A DNA stretch of 64,000 nucleotides, from the NCBI RefSeq assembly GCF_963576675.1, contig NC_088912.1, forward strand, positions 57,002,395 through 57,066,394, written 5' to 3'. The notes under the pieces were generated by a model, which saw nothing but the letters and a program-made list of their open reading frames with translations, searched no databases and was not told the DNA's origin. Source of the stretch: Euphorbia lathyris. Its lineage: Eukaryota; Streptophyta; Magnoliopsida; Malpighiales; Euphorbiaceae. Positions 11,901 to 24,000 of this stretch are shown piece after piece. Numbering within the stretch: position 1 is the first letter of the stretch; every line of letters begins with the position of its first letter. Position numbers and translations under genes: made by a program.

Positions 11901-14900
11901 TTTTACCATCTAGTATTATTGATCAAATGAATGCTAGACCTGGACAATGGATAATTATTGGGGACTTTAACTCAGTTTTGGGGTCTCACGAGAAAACCGG
12001 CAGAGCTCCGGGAACTAGGCCTTGCAGGGAATTTGCTAATTTCATTGATGAGGGTTCACTAATTGATTGTCAGGCCAGCGGCGCCTTTTACACTTGGTCC
12101 AGCGGTCGTTCTGATCAGGCTAGAGTTGAAAGTCGTCTGGATAGAGTTCTGCTCTTTTCAGATTTCGGGGATGTTTGGAATAGCTTCAGCAGTGTTGCGT
12201 TGCCCAGGCATCATTCGGACCATAGTCCATTGCTTTTTAAATGATCAATCGAGCCTGGTCGGCCTGCGCGCTTCAGATTTCAAGCTATGTGGACTCATCA
12301 CTCTGGGCTTCGGGAGCTGATCAGGAATTTCTGGACTGCTGAGCATCCGACTCTTCCTCCTATGCAACTCTTGGGGACTAAATTAAGGAAACTTCATCCC
12401 ATTCTTTGCCATCGGAATAGAGAGGTCTTCGGTGACTTTAACAGGGATATTGCCTTGGTTGAGAGTAAGCTTGGTCAGGTTCAGAAGGATATAACGGTTC
12501 AGGGGCATTCGCCTGAGCTTCAGCAAAGGGAATTACGGGCTCATGCTGATCTGGATGATTTATTGCGAAGGAAGGAAACTTACCTCCGGGAAAAAATCCG
12601 AATTAATTGATTAAAAGGCAGGGACCAAAATAGTGCATTTTTCCATAGAGTGGCTACAATTCGAACTGCTTCAGCGGGTATCTCTGCATTGAGAATTGAC
12701 GGTAATGTGGTGACAGACCCTCAACAAATTGGTTTGCACATCGCATCCTTTTATGAGACCATATTCAAGAACGACTCTCCAGTGACTAACTTGAGCATTG
12801 TTCATAATATTATCCCTAACCTGGTTAGTGATGCTGAGAATACTGAGCTGACCTGTTGTCCGGACTATCAGGAAATTAGGAACGCCGTGTTTGCAATGGA
12901 TAGTAACAGCTCCCCGGGTCCCGATGGCTTCACTGGCATCTTTTATCAGACCTTTTGGGAGATTGTGGGTTTGGATGTAGTCGAGATGGTCAGAAGTTTC
13001 TTTCTTTCTGGTGTCATCGTCCCTAGGGTCTGCTCTAGCATCATGACTCTCATTCCTAAGGTGGAAGGTGTTATCTCACTAGATCAATACAGACCTATTG
13101 CTATGAGTAATTTCAGTTACAAAATTATTGCTAAAATCTTGGCTGATAGGTTGGCGGTGGTGGCGCCTCGGATTGTCTCAGATAATCAGTTTGGTTTCAT
13201 CCTTGGCAGGAGCATCCATCAGTGTATTGCTTTAGCTTCGGAGGGCACGAACTCTCTTCGTAAAAGATGCTTTGGTGGCAATATGGCGATTAAAGTGGAC
13301 ATTCGAAAGGCGTTTGATACCCTGGATTGGAATTTCTTGCTTGCTGTTTTGGAGGCTTTTGGATTCTCTCTCCAATTTCGGGACTGGATCTTAAATATCC
13401 TGTCACCAGCTAGAATTTCCATTTTAAACAATGGCTCTGTCAGTGGCTATTTCAGCTGCTCTAGGGGTGTCAGGCAAGGGGACCCGCTTGCTCCGATCCT
13501 TTTTGGGATAGCTGAAGACTTCCTGAGTAGATGGATTAGCTCTCTAAGCGATAATGGTCAATTAGATCCGATGCTGTATACGAGCTCCACGGTTTTCCCT
13601 ACTCACCTGTTATATGCAGATGACATCTTATTGTTTTGCAGGGCCTCCAGTCGAAATCTTCGTAGGCTTAACAGTGTTTTTGAAGCCTATAGCTTTTTAT
13701 CGGGGCAGAAAGTGAACTGGCAAAAATCTAATTTATTTCTGAGTCCTTCGGTCTCTTCCAGGCGTGGAAATCTCTTAGCTGAAATCATGGGTATTACTCG
13801 TGGTTCTATCCCCTTCTGTTATCTAGGGGTTCCGTTATTCTTTGGTGCCCCTAAGAGCAGACAGTTATCGGGCTTGGCAAACAAGATTGTGGCGAAGTTT
13901 AGTAAATGGAAAGGTAGTTGCCTATCTATGGCTGGGAGGGTGGCCCTGGTGAACTCGGTGATTACTGGGAGCTTTATGCACTCCTTTATTGTGTATAAGT
14001 GGCCGGTGGCGTTAATATCTCGTCTAAAACACTGTATGCAAAACTTTGTCTGGACCGGGTCTATATCTAACAGGAAGCTGGTCACTGTGCCCTGGAAGCT
14101 CTGCTGTCACAAGCTTGCAGAGGGAGGTCTCGGAGTCAAGGAGTTAATACCTTTGAACAGAGCTCTAATGGGTAAGTTTGCTTGGGGTTTGATCCAGGAT
14201 AATTCTCTGTGTTTCCGAATATTAAGATCCAGGTTTATTAGCAGGGCGAGGCATCCTAGGAATTGGATATTCAATTCCTCAATATGGACTTCTATCAGAT
14301 CGATCTATTCTATCATGGCGATAATTGCTTTTGGTGAATTGGCTCTCCCTCGAATTTGAGCTTCTGGTTTGACACTTGGATTGAACCACCTGTGGCTACT
14401 CAAATGGGGTTAACTGCCTCGCAGTGTAGGGAGCGAACTGAACTTGTGGATGATTATCTTCAGGGCAATTGCTGGAATTTACCGGAGTTGAATGAAGGGG
14501 TTCGACTAAGAATCTAGGAGATCAAAAGAGGGTCTGATCCTGCTGATATATGCGTTTGGAAACCCGTAGTGGATGGCGTTCTTTCCGTTAAGCTCCTCTA
14601 CGCTTGGTTGCGTCCGCGGACGGAGGCTAAAGTCTGGTGTCGTTTCATTTGGCGTGCGTCGATTCCCCCGGCTCATTCGCTCACTTGCTGGCGTGCTGTT
14701 CATGGCTACCTCCCGACTTTTGATCAGCTTAGGAAGCGAGGTTGTATTCTGGTTTCACGGTGCCCATTGTGTCAGCAGGATAATGAGACAATCCATCATC
14801 TTTTCTTAAGCTGTTGTGTTGCGCAACAAATTTGAATTGGTGTGGCGTCTTTATTTGGCCGTCGATTACCTACGACTTCCTCGCTTCAGGATCTAGTGGA

Positions 14901-15810
14901 ATCTGCGGCTAGATTTAGGTTCAGCTCTCAAGTCTATGAGCTATGGGCCTCGACTATGGTCAGCTGCGTTTGGGCTATTTGGTTCACTCGCAACCACATA
15001 ATCTTTGAAGGAGAATCACTAAATGTCTCGTTGGTGCTGAGGCGGATTTGGCATGGTATTAAAGAGTCGTCTGGCAGAACTCAATGTTCTCAATGAATTA
15101 GGGGTTGAAAGGCGCTTTCCTCAGGCTCTAAAGATTATCTCTGTTTGCTGGCAGTGGCCGCCAATTTCTTGGATCAAGCTGAACACGGATGCATCAGTTG
15201 CGAGGGGTCGAGCTGGCTGCGGCGGAGTGATCAGGTCGGCTGCTGGTCTGTGGTTAGGAGGCTTTGTGTATCCGCTGGACTGCCAGTCCGTGTCGCTGGC
15301 CGAGTTATCTGCTGCAATTAAAGCAGTTAGTTTGGCTATAGATAGGGGTTGGTCGAATATATGGTTGGAGAGCGACTCAGCCTATGTAGTTCATGTTTTC
15401 AGCAGTAAATCCCGAGATGTCCCATGGCAGATTCGTCAGGAGTGGCTCAATTGTATCCAGCTAATGCATTCTATTCGACTGATTGTCTCTCACGTCTTCA
15501 GAGAAGGCAATGCTGTGGCAGACCTCCTGGCTAACTTTGGTAGATCATCGACAAGTTACTGCTGGTGAGACTTGGTCACGGACTTTTGTTGCCCTGTTTT
15601 ACTTAGGGATATTAGGGGAAGGTCTATTTTTCGCTTCTCCTAATCCTTGTAACTAAATGTTTCTTTATTCTTTCATTTTTTGTTTTACCCTGTGCTTTTA
15701 ATAAAGGGTTCGGGGGCTTTGCGTGGGGGTGCCAGCCTAGCTGGGATGTCCGCCGCTGCCCTCGGTAACCAGCCTTGAATCAAAAATCTTGTAATTAAAA
15801 AAATAAAAAA
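11901..15810 (+). mobile_element. 5'-truncated L1-type LINE (LINE-C)
   Basis: Long plant L1-type retrotransposon lacking ORF1 and the N-terminal half of the endonuclease. ORF2 domains run from 11901 to 15568. A 3' UTR rich in g/t (ttcgggggctttgcg near 15710) ends in an A-rich tail from about 15789. It is much better preserved than LINE-A, so it is a younger insertion. It abuts LINE-B head to head. Confidence 0.92.
11927..15568 (+). pseudogene. LINE-C ORF2 (endonuclease, RT, zinc-binding, RNase H), broken
   Basis: Four domains in order. Endonuclease C-terminal half: IIIGDFNSVLGSHEKTG and the catalytic SDHSP. Reverse transcriptase (12650-14359): SSPGPDG, PKVEGVISLDQYRPIA, KVDIRKAFDTLDW, RQGDPLAPILF and YADDILLF. 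RT-associated zinc-binding domain (14569-14834): SRCPLCQQDNETIHHLFLSC. RNase H (15053-15568): the four acidic positions in NTDAS, ELSAA, ESDS and ADLLA. Faults seen: in-frame stops at 12242, 12608, 14516 and 14834, and frameshifts near 14320 and 15090. The catalytic residues are still present, so inactivation is by scattered point changes. Confidence 0.92.
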
Positions 15811-16257
15811 TTTAAAAATCACTACAATCACAAAATAATAGTTTATACATTGTTTCCAAATATGAAAATAAGTTCAGAAAAAATCAGTACATGTATTGTC
15901 AAAAGAAAGAAAAAAAAATAAGAGAAAAAATGAACCAATAAATGTTGATCCAATGAATTGTCAAAATTGAGTGAAATTTCATCAATTTAAATAGTTTATG
16001 GTCTAAATGTGATCAAATAATAAATTAGTGGCCAAATATTAAAATTTTAAATAAATCAGAGTCTAAATAACATTTTGCACCAAATTACAATTTATAAGTG
16101 AATTTCATAATAACTATAATAACAAAGTAATAATTCATACATTTGTGTTGTCCTATGTCTTTCCCATTCATCCTAGCAGTATCTTTTGTTATATATTTAA
16201 ATCTATATACCTTTTAACCATAACTTTTTTTTAACAATTATCAAATTTAAAAAAAAT
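15811..16257. other. AT-rich intergenic DNA, no gene seen
   Basis: Very AT-rich with no credible reading frame or RNA gene. Probably old TE debris, but I see no diagnostic ends. Confidence 0.5.
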
Positions 16258-16330
16258 TCCGATCGGAGGCCCCCATAAGTCGGAGGCCCTAGGCGGCCAC
16301 CTAGACAGCCTCCCCCTAGAGCCGGCCCTG
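16258..16330 (-). mobile_element. GC-rich terminal fragment of a hAT-like DNA transposon
   Basis: A sharp GC-rich block in AT-rich surroundings. On the minus strand it starts cagggccggctctaggggg, which fits the CAGGGCCGG-type terminal repeat of some plant hAT-related elements. No matching opposite end was found nearby, so this is a lone terminus or internally deleted copy. The family call is from memory of such termini and is tentative. Confidence 0.4.
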
Positions 16331-16497
16331 CTACCTCTAACTCCAACAACATAGCTTGCACATTCTTCCGATAAAAAAGAATATATTTCAGGTCTTTTCC
16401 CCTTAAAGACAACATAATTTGCCTTGCTTGTTTTGTTCATTTTACAACGTCCTTTGTGAACTTTGAAACTCATAAGTGCAAATCTTGTTATATCCAA
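16331..16497 (-). pseudogene. Viroplasmin / RNase H1 N-terminal-like domain fragment
   Basis: The minus-strand reading frame contains YVVFKGKRPEIYSFLSEECA followed by SYVVGVRGS. This fits the small hybrid-binding fold shared by the RNase HI N-terminus and plant pararetrovirus viroplasmin (pattern Y-V-V-x-x-G-x-x-P-x-I-Y-x-x-x-x-E-C). The frame then runs straight into the GC-rich transposon end, so the domain is cut off after about 55 residues. In plant genomes such domains most often come from retroelement or host RNase H-like genes. No other viral domain is next to it, so I do not call an integrated virus. Short, so uncertain. Confidence 0.45.
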
Positions 16498-17317
16498 TCC
16501 TCCTTTATTTCGAATGAGTGAATGTTTACAAATCCAAATTGCATTCTAAAAAAATAATTATAATGAAAGAGAAAACACCTAAAGAAAGATTGAAATTCAA
16601 ATTCAAGTTTTTATCTAACCCAAATTTACTGTAAATGTATTTTAATCTGCTCGAAAATGGCAAATTAAAATATGCACTTGATGAATTCTTATTTTGCATC
16701 AATTAATTTGGATGCAACTTGCATCATAAAACATTTCCATTAAAAGATTATATTTGAATGCATGTGTCATAAACCTTACATAAGGAATAAAATGAATAAC
16801 ACCTTAATTTTAGTGGTGAGAAAATTGAGTAAAACCCATATAGCAGGAATTCTTAGTAAGTAATGGTCATGAGCTATGAGCTATATGGAACACAAGCAAA
16901 TAGGGGCGAAGTGGTGGAATTTCAGAGGACAAGTATGCGATTAAAGTACGTAGTTGTAACCAACCAAGGGTAAGGGCTTGAAAACTTAATTACTTGGTTT
17001 GAGCTTGACAAACAACAGCCAACCAAAAGCTTGTTTGTATCTAAATGTTTCTCCCATTTCCTCTTTCCCGATTATAATTAATCTCTTATACATTTAACAT
17101 CAAAGCCCCAAAGGAGGAACACCAAAATGAGGGTGAGTCCTTTGATCTCTTTCAATACCACACATTTTAATCATTCATCCTTCGTCTTTGCAATAACTTA
17201 TGCCATTCAAGGGAACTTTCTTTAAACTCTTTTAAGTTTCGAATTCTTTGTCAGGGAACTACTGTACTTTGCATGTCTTTCAGCAAAGTCGTCTCTTGCT
17301 TGTAAGGCCAAGGTTTA
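16498..17317. other. Intergenic DNA, no gene recognised
   Basis: AT-rich. A short frame opens with the ATG at 17127 and is followed by a GT-rich donor-like site (atgagggtgagt). An acceptor-like 'ctttcag' occurs at about 17283. Together these could join a tiny exon to downstream sequence, but the joined frame stops quickly, so I do not call a gene. Confidence 0.35.
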
Positions 17318-17578
17318 ATGAGGACTGTCCAAAAACTTATAAATTGTCAACTAGAAAAGTTCTTTGATGCTGAGGCCGAAGCTGAAGGAAGCAGTTATCT
17401 TAGCACTATTACACCTAGTGGCACCCAAATGAACATTGAGGATTATGGGCAGGTTGCGTTATTTCCGCTTCAAAAATATTTATTTGGATCAACAATACAA
17501 CTGCCAGAAACAACACCTGAACTAAAAACAGGAAAAAGCATATCTAGGGGAAGACCTCAATCACTATATCTATACTAA
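17318..17578 (+). CDS. Unrecognised small ORF, 86 residues
   Basis: Reading frame opening at the ATG at 17318. Composition looks protein-like: an acidic stretch (LEKFFDAEAEAEG), a hydroxyl-rich middle (SSYLSTITPSGTQ) and a basic end (KTGKSISRGRP). No signal peptide, membrane span or domain that I recognise. A splice-acceptor-like site lies about 30 bases upstream, so it could be an internal exon of an unannotated gene or a gene relic. It could equally be chance in AT-rich DNA. Confidence 0.25.
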   Translation: MRTVQKLINCQLEKFFDAEAEAEGSSYLSTITPSGTQMNIEDYGQVALFPLQKYLFGSTIQLPETTPELKTGKSISRGRPQSLYLY

Positions 17579-17922
17579 CTGCCCATCACTATTGATATAC
17601 TCCATGATCCAACTATGCTGCTTGATCACTGCTTCTCAAGTACAAGAATCACTGCCTTAAAAATCCTTTAAGACGCTATCTCTAATAATACTCTTCATAT
17701 TCATTCCTTATTTATTTATTTTATTATTAAAATTATTATGTATTGTAATATTTATCAATAGTAAGAAGAGATAATAAATTATTGCTAAAAATGAAATAAA
17801 GAGAAAACTAAAGGGAAAAGAAGCCCCTCAATAATAGAGATAAGAGGCTCTTGAAGTTAGATTTGCCACCAACTCCTCAAAATTTAATTTAAAAACCTAA
17901 AAATTGACCTCATGCTCTAATG

Positions 17923-17942
17923 TATATATATATATATATATA
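17923..17942. repeat. (TA)n microsatellite
   Basis: About ten uninterrupted ta units. Confidence 0.85.
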
Positions 17943-17985
17943 TTACCCTTTTTATCTTATTCTAGACCTCAAATTTCAAACTAGT

Positions 17986-18490
17986 CGTTTCATAAGAGTT
18001 CTTTTATCACCAATTCAGCCTGAGCGAAGCATTCTACTTGAACAAATGTGTCCACCAAGCAAAGAATCCACTGTCACCATGAAAATATCTAGTCCAGGAT
18101 TCATCATCAGAGACTTTTTAGAATATGAGTCCGAATCTTCATGCTGAGAACCAAAAAAAAAAAAAACAATAATAATAACAATAAGTTGTTCACAAGGGCT
18201 CTGATTTTCTTCAACTTTGGCATGCAGATCCCAAGAATGTTCCATAGAAAAGTTCATCCTGAAAACTCCTTGTCTGAAAAGGAGTATACCAAGTCCCACT
18301 CTATGGATCATCATGTAAACCTGGTGCGCTAGGATGAAGACTGAAGAATTTCCTCTAGAACCCAATTCAATGGAAGAGATGCAAAGGTATGAGAACAACT
18401 TGAAACAATCCCAGCATGATCTGAGCTGCATTAACTCAAGTGGCAATAAAGAACACTGGATCAAAACAGATGCAGACTGTAAGTGCTAAC
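17986..18490 (+). other. Possible relic exons, unrecognised
   Basis: Less AT-rich stretch with short plus-strand peptides that look protein-like, for example CPPSKESTVTMKISSPGF (about 18048) and EEFPLEPNSMEEMQRYENN (about 18335). They are separated by an A-run with (aat)n and lie in different frames. I do not recognise a family. The longer antisense frame over the same DNA is low-complexity and I take it as a shadow. Confidence 0.25.
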
Positions 18491-18529
18491 ACGACTTGAT
18501 TTCAAATAACAGGAAATTTTGGTTCATAT

Positions 18530-18745
18530 TGTTAGTATAAGTCAATGCAATTGTTAGAGTATAAGTCAATGTAAGTAATGAATAACATGCCTAAGGCTGC
18601 TGAAGGGCTGTTGGGGCACGCTTAGGCTGCTAGTAGGGTCAGTACGTCTCCTTGAATGTAGGAGTAATATCAGGAGCTACTACTTGTATATATATATGTG
18701 TATTGTTCCCAAGTAAAACATATTCATGTAGGCTCTTAATCTACA
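18530..18745 (+). mobile_element. Truncated Copia-type LTR with primer-site stub
   Basis: Begins tgttagtataag and ends ...taatctaca. It is followed at once by tggtatc, the start of the initiator tRNA-Met primer-binding site used by plant Copia elements. No internal region follows beyond about 30 bases, so only the 5' LTR and stub survive. The left edge could instead be the second tgttag at 18552. Confidence 0.6.
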
Positions 18746-18790
18746 TGGTATCCCATATATTCTAGCGTATTACATGGTCTGTTACACATA

Positions 18791-18980
18791 AAAGGGCGGC
18801 CCGGTCGCACTACGCGTCCCCGCTGAGCGAGGGTCCAAGGAGGGGTCCCACCACAAGGGTGTACTGGGGGCAAGCCTTTCCCTGCCAATTTATTTGGCAA
18901 GAGGCCGCTCCTAAGACTCGAACCCGTGACCTCTTGGTCACACGACAACAACGTTTACCGTTGCGCCAAGGCTCGCCCTC
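18791..18980 (-). mobile_element. Au-type SINE (tRNA-derived)
   Basis: Read on the minus strand it begins gagggcgagccttggcgcaa. It contains a pol III A box (tggcgcaacgg), a B box (gggttcgagtc) with the run gtgaccaagaggtcacgggt, and ends gggccgccctttt. This matches the Au SINE family, widespread in flowering plants. Length (190 bp) is full for the family. A clean target duplication was not found. Confidence 0.85.
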
Positions 18981-19217
18981 TATTACAATAGAGTTTGATG
19001 CATAAGCAAAAAACAGTCTTTCTGTCCAGCAATATAATGAGAATCAGAAACACAAATGTATAGCAGTAAACTTAAAGAAATGCTATTTTAACATAGTATA
19101 GAACATATATTAGAAACATAGAAAAGTTAGTAGCAATGTTATGGTGGTTGCTGAAGGGAAGGGTCAATTCATCTAGTTGATTATTATATTCTATTGTATT
19201 ATAATTTTTGGTTTCAG

Positions 19218-19249
<32 letters not shown>

Positions 19250-21066
19250 ACCAAGCAAGTAGAAAACATGGAAATTCTGCTTGCAGAAAATTTCCACATG
19301 TAATTCACAATCTTATGCTTATTCCAACACCCAAGAGCAGAGCTATTACTGAAAACTAAGGGTAATTGCACTATGTTAACCAGTCTATTCCAAATACAGT
19401 TTCCACGCCTTATGCTAAGTTAACCATGGATTAGAACCAATTAGTTGGGGCGGGATGCATATCTACCATCAATATAGTAGTATCACACACTCATCTGTTT
19501 GACAAAGCCATGCAACTTTCCAAAAAAACAAATGATCCATCCCATTGCAACTTATAATATCGGCATGCTTCCCAAGTTCCAGCATAATAGACTGGGAACT
19601 TATGGTGCAAAACAAAGAAAGTGTCATTTGTGCAATTAAGTATTGAAAGCTTATATACGATGATATTTTGTTTTCAAAGAAATGTTTGTGTTCTCGAGAT
19701 GCAGCATTGAGTATCTGACCCTTCCTTAATGTTGGTTTATGTAGACTTGGTGTTGGAGCTGTAGAAAAAGGAGCAAAAACATATGTAAAATATGATGTTT
19801 GATAATGTCATCTATGTTATTATGTATTTTGTGATGAATGAGTGGTGGTAGGCTCAAGAAGGTGGGAGCAGAATGAGGTACTAATCTGATTTCCCTGTGT
19901 AGTAAAAAGTTATGGACAGTGCAACTGCTGCAAACTTTCTAATTAGGAAACGTGATTTGGATTATTTGTGACTGTCATTTGAATTCTGGAGGAGTCATTA
20001 GGTCCTTATGAACAAGTGATAATCAAAGATAATAGAATAACATAAGGAGATGCCAGCTGATGATATTGTTCCTCAGATGGTATTTATTGGAACAATAAGT
20101 TCAAATCCTTTTTTGTTTTTGTTTTTTTTTTCCCTTTGCGAGGATGGTGGGGAAGAGGAGATGGGATTGGGGGTTAATCAGGTTTCTAGATAAATTTCAT
20201 TCTTGGTCCCCATACTTGTTATAACCACTTCAACGTCCTTCTACTTCATTTCTAAAAAACTTCATAATACTTTTCAGAAATTGTCTTGAATATCGTTTTT
20301 TATCATTCAAACCTAACACAGGACCTAATATCTATATTTTAAATAAGATTCTCTCTTATCCGATCTAGACATAAATTCTTCCATCTTTTTTCTTCTTGCT
20401 TATTTTACTTCTCTCTTTAGCATTCCCTCCTTTCATCAGATTCATTTTCCTCATTCTTCTTTTAATAATGACAACTTGGTAAGTGTCAAATAAAAAAAGA
20501 ATTATTTATTTAAAAATAATCTTTTATTAAAATGGATTTTAAGTTTGACAAGCATTTCAATTATCACTATAATTCATCCCATTTATAATTTATACTCTGT
20601 TTCAACCATTGTTCAATTGCTTTTTCATGGAGATAGGAAACTCACATTTTCAACAAAGTAAGAGAAATTCCCTCAATTCACTCTACCCAAAGAAAAAAAA
20701 AAATCCAACATGTCAAAGTTGTAAAAGCATACTTCCAAAACCCCCAACTTATGAGTTAGTAAAATTTGTTTGAAGCCAAGGGCAGCATCAAACTGCCCCT
20801 TATTAACCATCGTCTTTCTTTCTTTCTGAAGTTCAACTTAACGCAGAAAATCACCACCTTGGTTTGATAAAATAGAACCTTGTTAAATGTGGTTTTAGAA
20901 TCAACATGTGTAGCTATCGCATAAATCAGTGTATAAGTTGGACATTGACTCTACATCGGGTAATCCATGCCAGTTAGTAAGCATCATGAGATTAAATAAA
21001 TATAATAACTAGGTTCAATAGAGTCAAACCTTGTAATATCTAATTTTCACAGGATAGCAACTCATA
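18981..21066. other. Intergenic DNA between the SINE and the ABCI11 3' end
   Basis: AT-rich, with no reading frame I can support. It contains a 28-base A-run at 19218-19245, possibly an old retro-insertion tail or slippage. The 3' UTR and polyadenylation site of ABCI11 should lie in the right-hand few hundred bases (minus strand). Confidence 0.5.
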
Positions 21067-24000
21067 TTATATTGGAACTGGTTCTTCCTTGAGAAATCCT
21101 CCCATTTCCATCCTCCAAGAATGATCAACTAGGGTCAGCAACTCCCTGTCAGACACCACATAGGCCATAAGTTAATAGAGTACCATAAGCTTTACATAAT
21201 TGCAAAAGCAGTAGATTGAAAAAAACAGAGGAAAAAATGTTACAAGTAAAATTCTTAAAGACTTGTTACTTACTTGAGGTCATGACTAACAACAAGTATG
21301 GCTAATTCTTCCTTCAGCTGTTTTAAAAGCTTTATGACATCTGCTCGAGCTTTCCAATCTGGTCTTGCACAGAGCATTGATAATTAATCATAACACTAAT
21401 GGCGAAAAACTGGAAAATACAACTCTACATTAATAAGTTAAGCAACATAAGAAGGCATGGAGGAGCACAAGTACAAATATAACAGTTCTTTACAAGATTT
21501 TTAAATTATTAACACTAGCTAAGTTAAGTATTAAAAAGTTGCAAGCTACATGTGCAACTTAAACTGAAAGTTACACCTGGTGCAGAGGGCTACCGAAGAG
21601 GATAGAGCAACAGTTCTGCAGGTTAGTACTGCCATTTCCAAAGACTTGTAGTCCAGAAGAAGGTCCAATCGATAATATAGTGAAAAAAAATTGTGATGCA
21701 AACTTTAGCAGGTCTTTAGCTTATGTTTTCAGATGCAGCCAAGAGCAAGCATTAACACATGAAGGTGAAGATATAATAAAAATTTACAGAAAACTGCAGG
21801 CCTTAAGCTTAAATAGGTTAACTTCCACTGCATTTTTGTGTTTATAAATGTACAGCTGTATGTATTTCACTAGGTGTATTTATACTAACTTGGTTAGCAA
21901 GTTGGTCCCTTGACCTGGTCACCAAGCTTATGGGTATATAAACAGGTTGTCATTCTCTTTTTAAACTAAGAAGAATAAGATACAATTCATTCTTCCATTT
22001 CTACATACTACATGAGAGCTGCCCTAGTGTGCAGATTTCATTTTGTTCTTTGTTTTCCCAAGTGTGCAAACGGGTTTCAGCAATCTCGGGTTTTACCCAT
22101 TGCTCTAACCACCCATTTCCAACGTTCCTCCATTCTCACCTCCTGGTCCAGCAGACTACCACCCCTCGCGTCCTGACAGAATCCAGCCACCGTCCAACCA
22201 ACGTCCGCCGCCACCTCCTCCACGCGCCACCAACGTCCGCCGCCACCTCCTCCACGCGCTGGCGCATGTGGACGCATCCGCCATCTCCGGCCACCATTCG
22301 GTCTCCGGTTGACATTCCCGGCATCGCCTGCTCGTCTCTGGCCTAACTGTCCATTCCGTTTTTGGCTTCTGGTAACGTTTTCTGGTGGAGGTCAGTATAT
22401 GGGATTATTTCTTGCTTGCTGTATTTGTAGTTAGTGGCATTACGACGGTATCTCCTAAGATCACTGATCATAAATTGACTAGGTCTAATTATTTCGATTG
22501 GTCCAAAAACCATTAAAATTTATATGCGAAGTATCAAGAAGACTCATCACTTAACTGATGATCCAAAGACATATAATGAGGATTGGATGGCAGTGCTTCT
22601 CTGTTTATCGCAATCAAAAACTCTATTGATACTACATTGTGAGTATGCCAAACAACTTATGGACTACTTGCAATCTTAATATGCTGGCAAGGGTAATATC
22701 TCCCACTTATATGATAGTTATAAGTCTTCTATATCACTAATCGCCAAGGTCAACCTGCTCAAGATTATTGCTCAAGATTATTATATACAGCTCAAAGAAA
22801 TTTTTGAACAATTGAATGAATTACTATCTTTATAACAAAATGCACTCAACGGGAACAAATGTTTGTTATCGTTATTTGTGTGGCACTTGGCTCTGATTTT
22901 GAGGGAGTTACTTCTCAGATCCTTTCTAGTGCAAATATTCCTGATGTTGAATAGGCTCTTACCCGTGTTTTGCAGAGTGAGATGGTTCTTTCATCCACTC
23001 ATGTTGTTCCTGCTTCTAGTGCTCTCGACAGTCACAAACATGCACCAGACTGCTCTTATAAGGTTCCACCTAAGGGTAATACTCGGGACACTAAAGGCCC
23101 AACTGAGGGAAGTTGAGTATTTGAATGTTATTATTGTCACGAGTCGGTCATACCAAGCGCACTTGTCCCATACTCAAGGCAAAGGCACAAAAGGAATCGG
23201 TATGCTCAGGTTGCCATTACTGATGCTACTTCTTCTGGCCCGACTTACACACTTACAACAAAAGAATATGCTAAGGCATTCGTCTTCCTCCATCACTGCC
23301 ATTGCTGAGTGTAGTTCCAAAAAGTGTCTCATTTCTTCCATTTCCAACTGGGTCATAGATTCTGGTGCAACAGACCATATGACAAGTATCTTTGGTAAAA
23401 TTGCCTGTTGGTAAGAAAAAGGTTGGATTCCAATGGGTGTTTGCTGTGAAACTCAATTCTGACGGTTGAGTTGCTCGTTTAAAGGCTTGCCTCGTTGCAA
23501 AAGGCTATGCTCAGACTTATGGGGTTGATTATTCTGACACTTTCTCTCTCGTGGCTAAAATGTCTTCTATTCGTCTTTTTATCTCAATGACAGCTTCCTC
23601 TAATTGGCCCTTACATCAGCTAGATGTCAAAAATGCTTTCTTGCATGGTGATCTTAAAGAAGAAGTTTACATGGAGCAACGAATAGGGTTTGTTGCTCAG
23701 GGGGAGTATGGCAAAGTTTGTTGTCTCCGCAAATCTCTATATGAATTGAAGCAAATCCTCGAGCATGGTTTGGAAAGTTTAGCCAAGCAGTTGAGAAGTT
23801 TGAGATGAAGAAGTGCAAGTGTGATCATTCTGTTTTCTATAAACATTGTGCTTCAAGTATCATTCTCCATGTCGTCTATGTAGACGATATTGTTCTTACA
23901 GGAAGTGACATTTCAGGATCTCATCTCTGAAATCGTTTCTTGATGCTCAGATTCATATCAAGGATTTAGGGGCTCTAAAGTACTTCTTGGGAATTGAGGT

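Noticed and set aside
11605..15810. Twin-priming inversion of a single LINE
   Set aside because: Twin priming would invert a 5' part of the same element, but the minus-strand part is itself a 3' end with its own poly-A.
16331..16497. Integrated plant pararetrovirus
   Set aside because: Only one small domain resembles viroplasmin, and that fold is shared with cellular RNase H and retroelements; no neighbouring viral genes are present.
18015..18464. 149-residue minus-strand frame
   Set aside because: Low-complexity run of I/V/F from an A/T-run in the middle and no recognisable domain; the plus-strand pieces over the same DNA look more protein-like, and neither is convincing.
18897..18980. tRNA-like sequence with A and B boxes
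   Set aside because: It is the head of an Au-type SINE; the following body and 3' end match a SINE, and a tRNA cloverleaf with proper acceptor stem is not maintained.
22077..22324. Glycine/arginine-rich minus-strand frames
   Set aside because: Shadow of the GC-rich tandem repeat in the Copia-3 leader.
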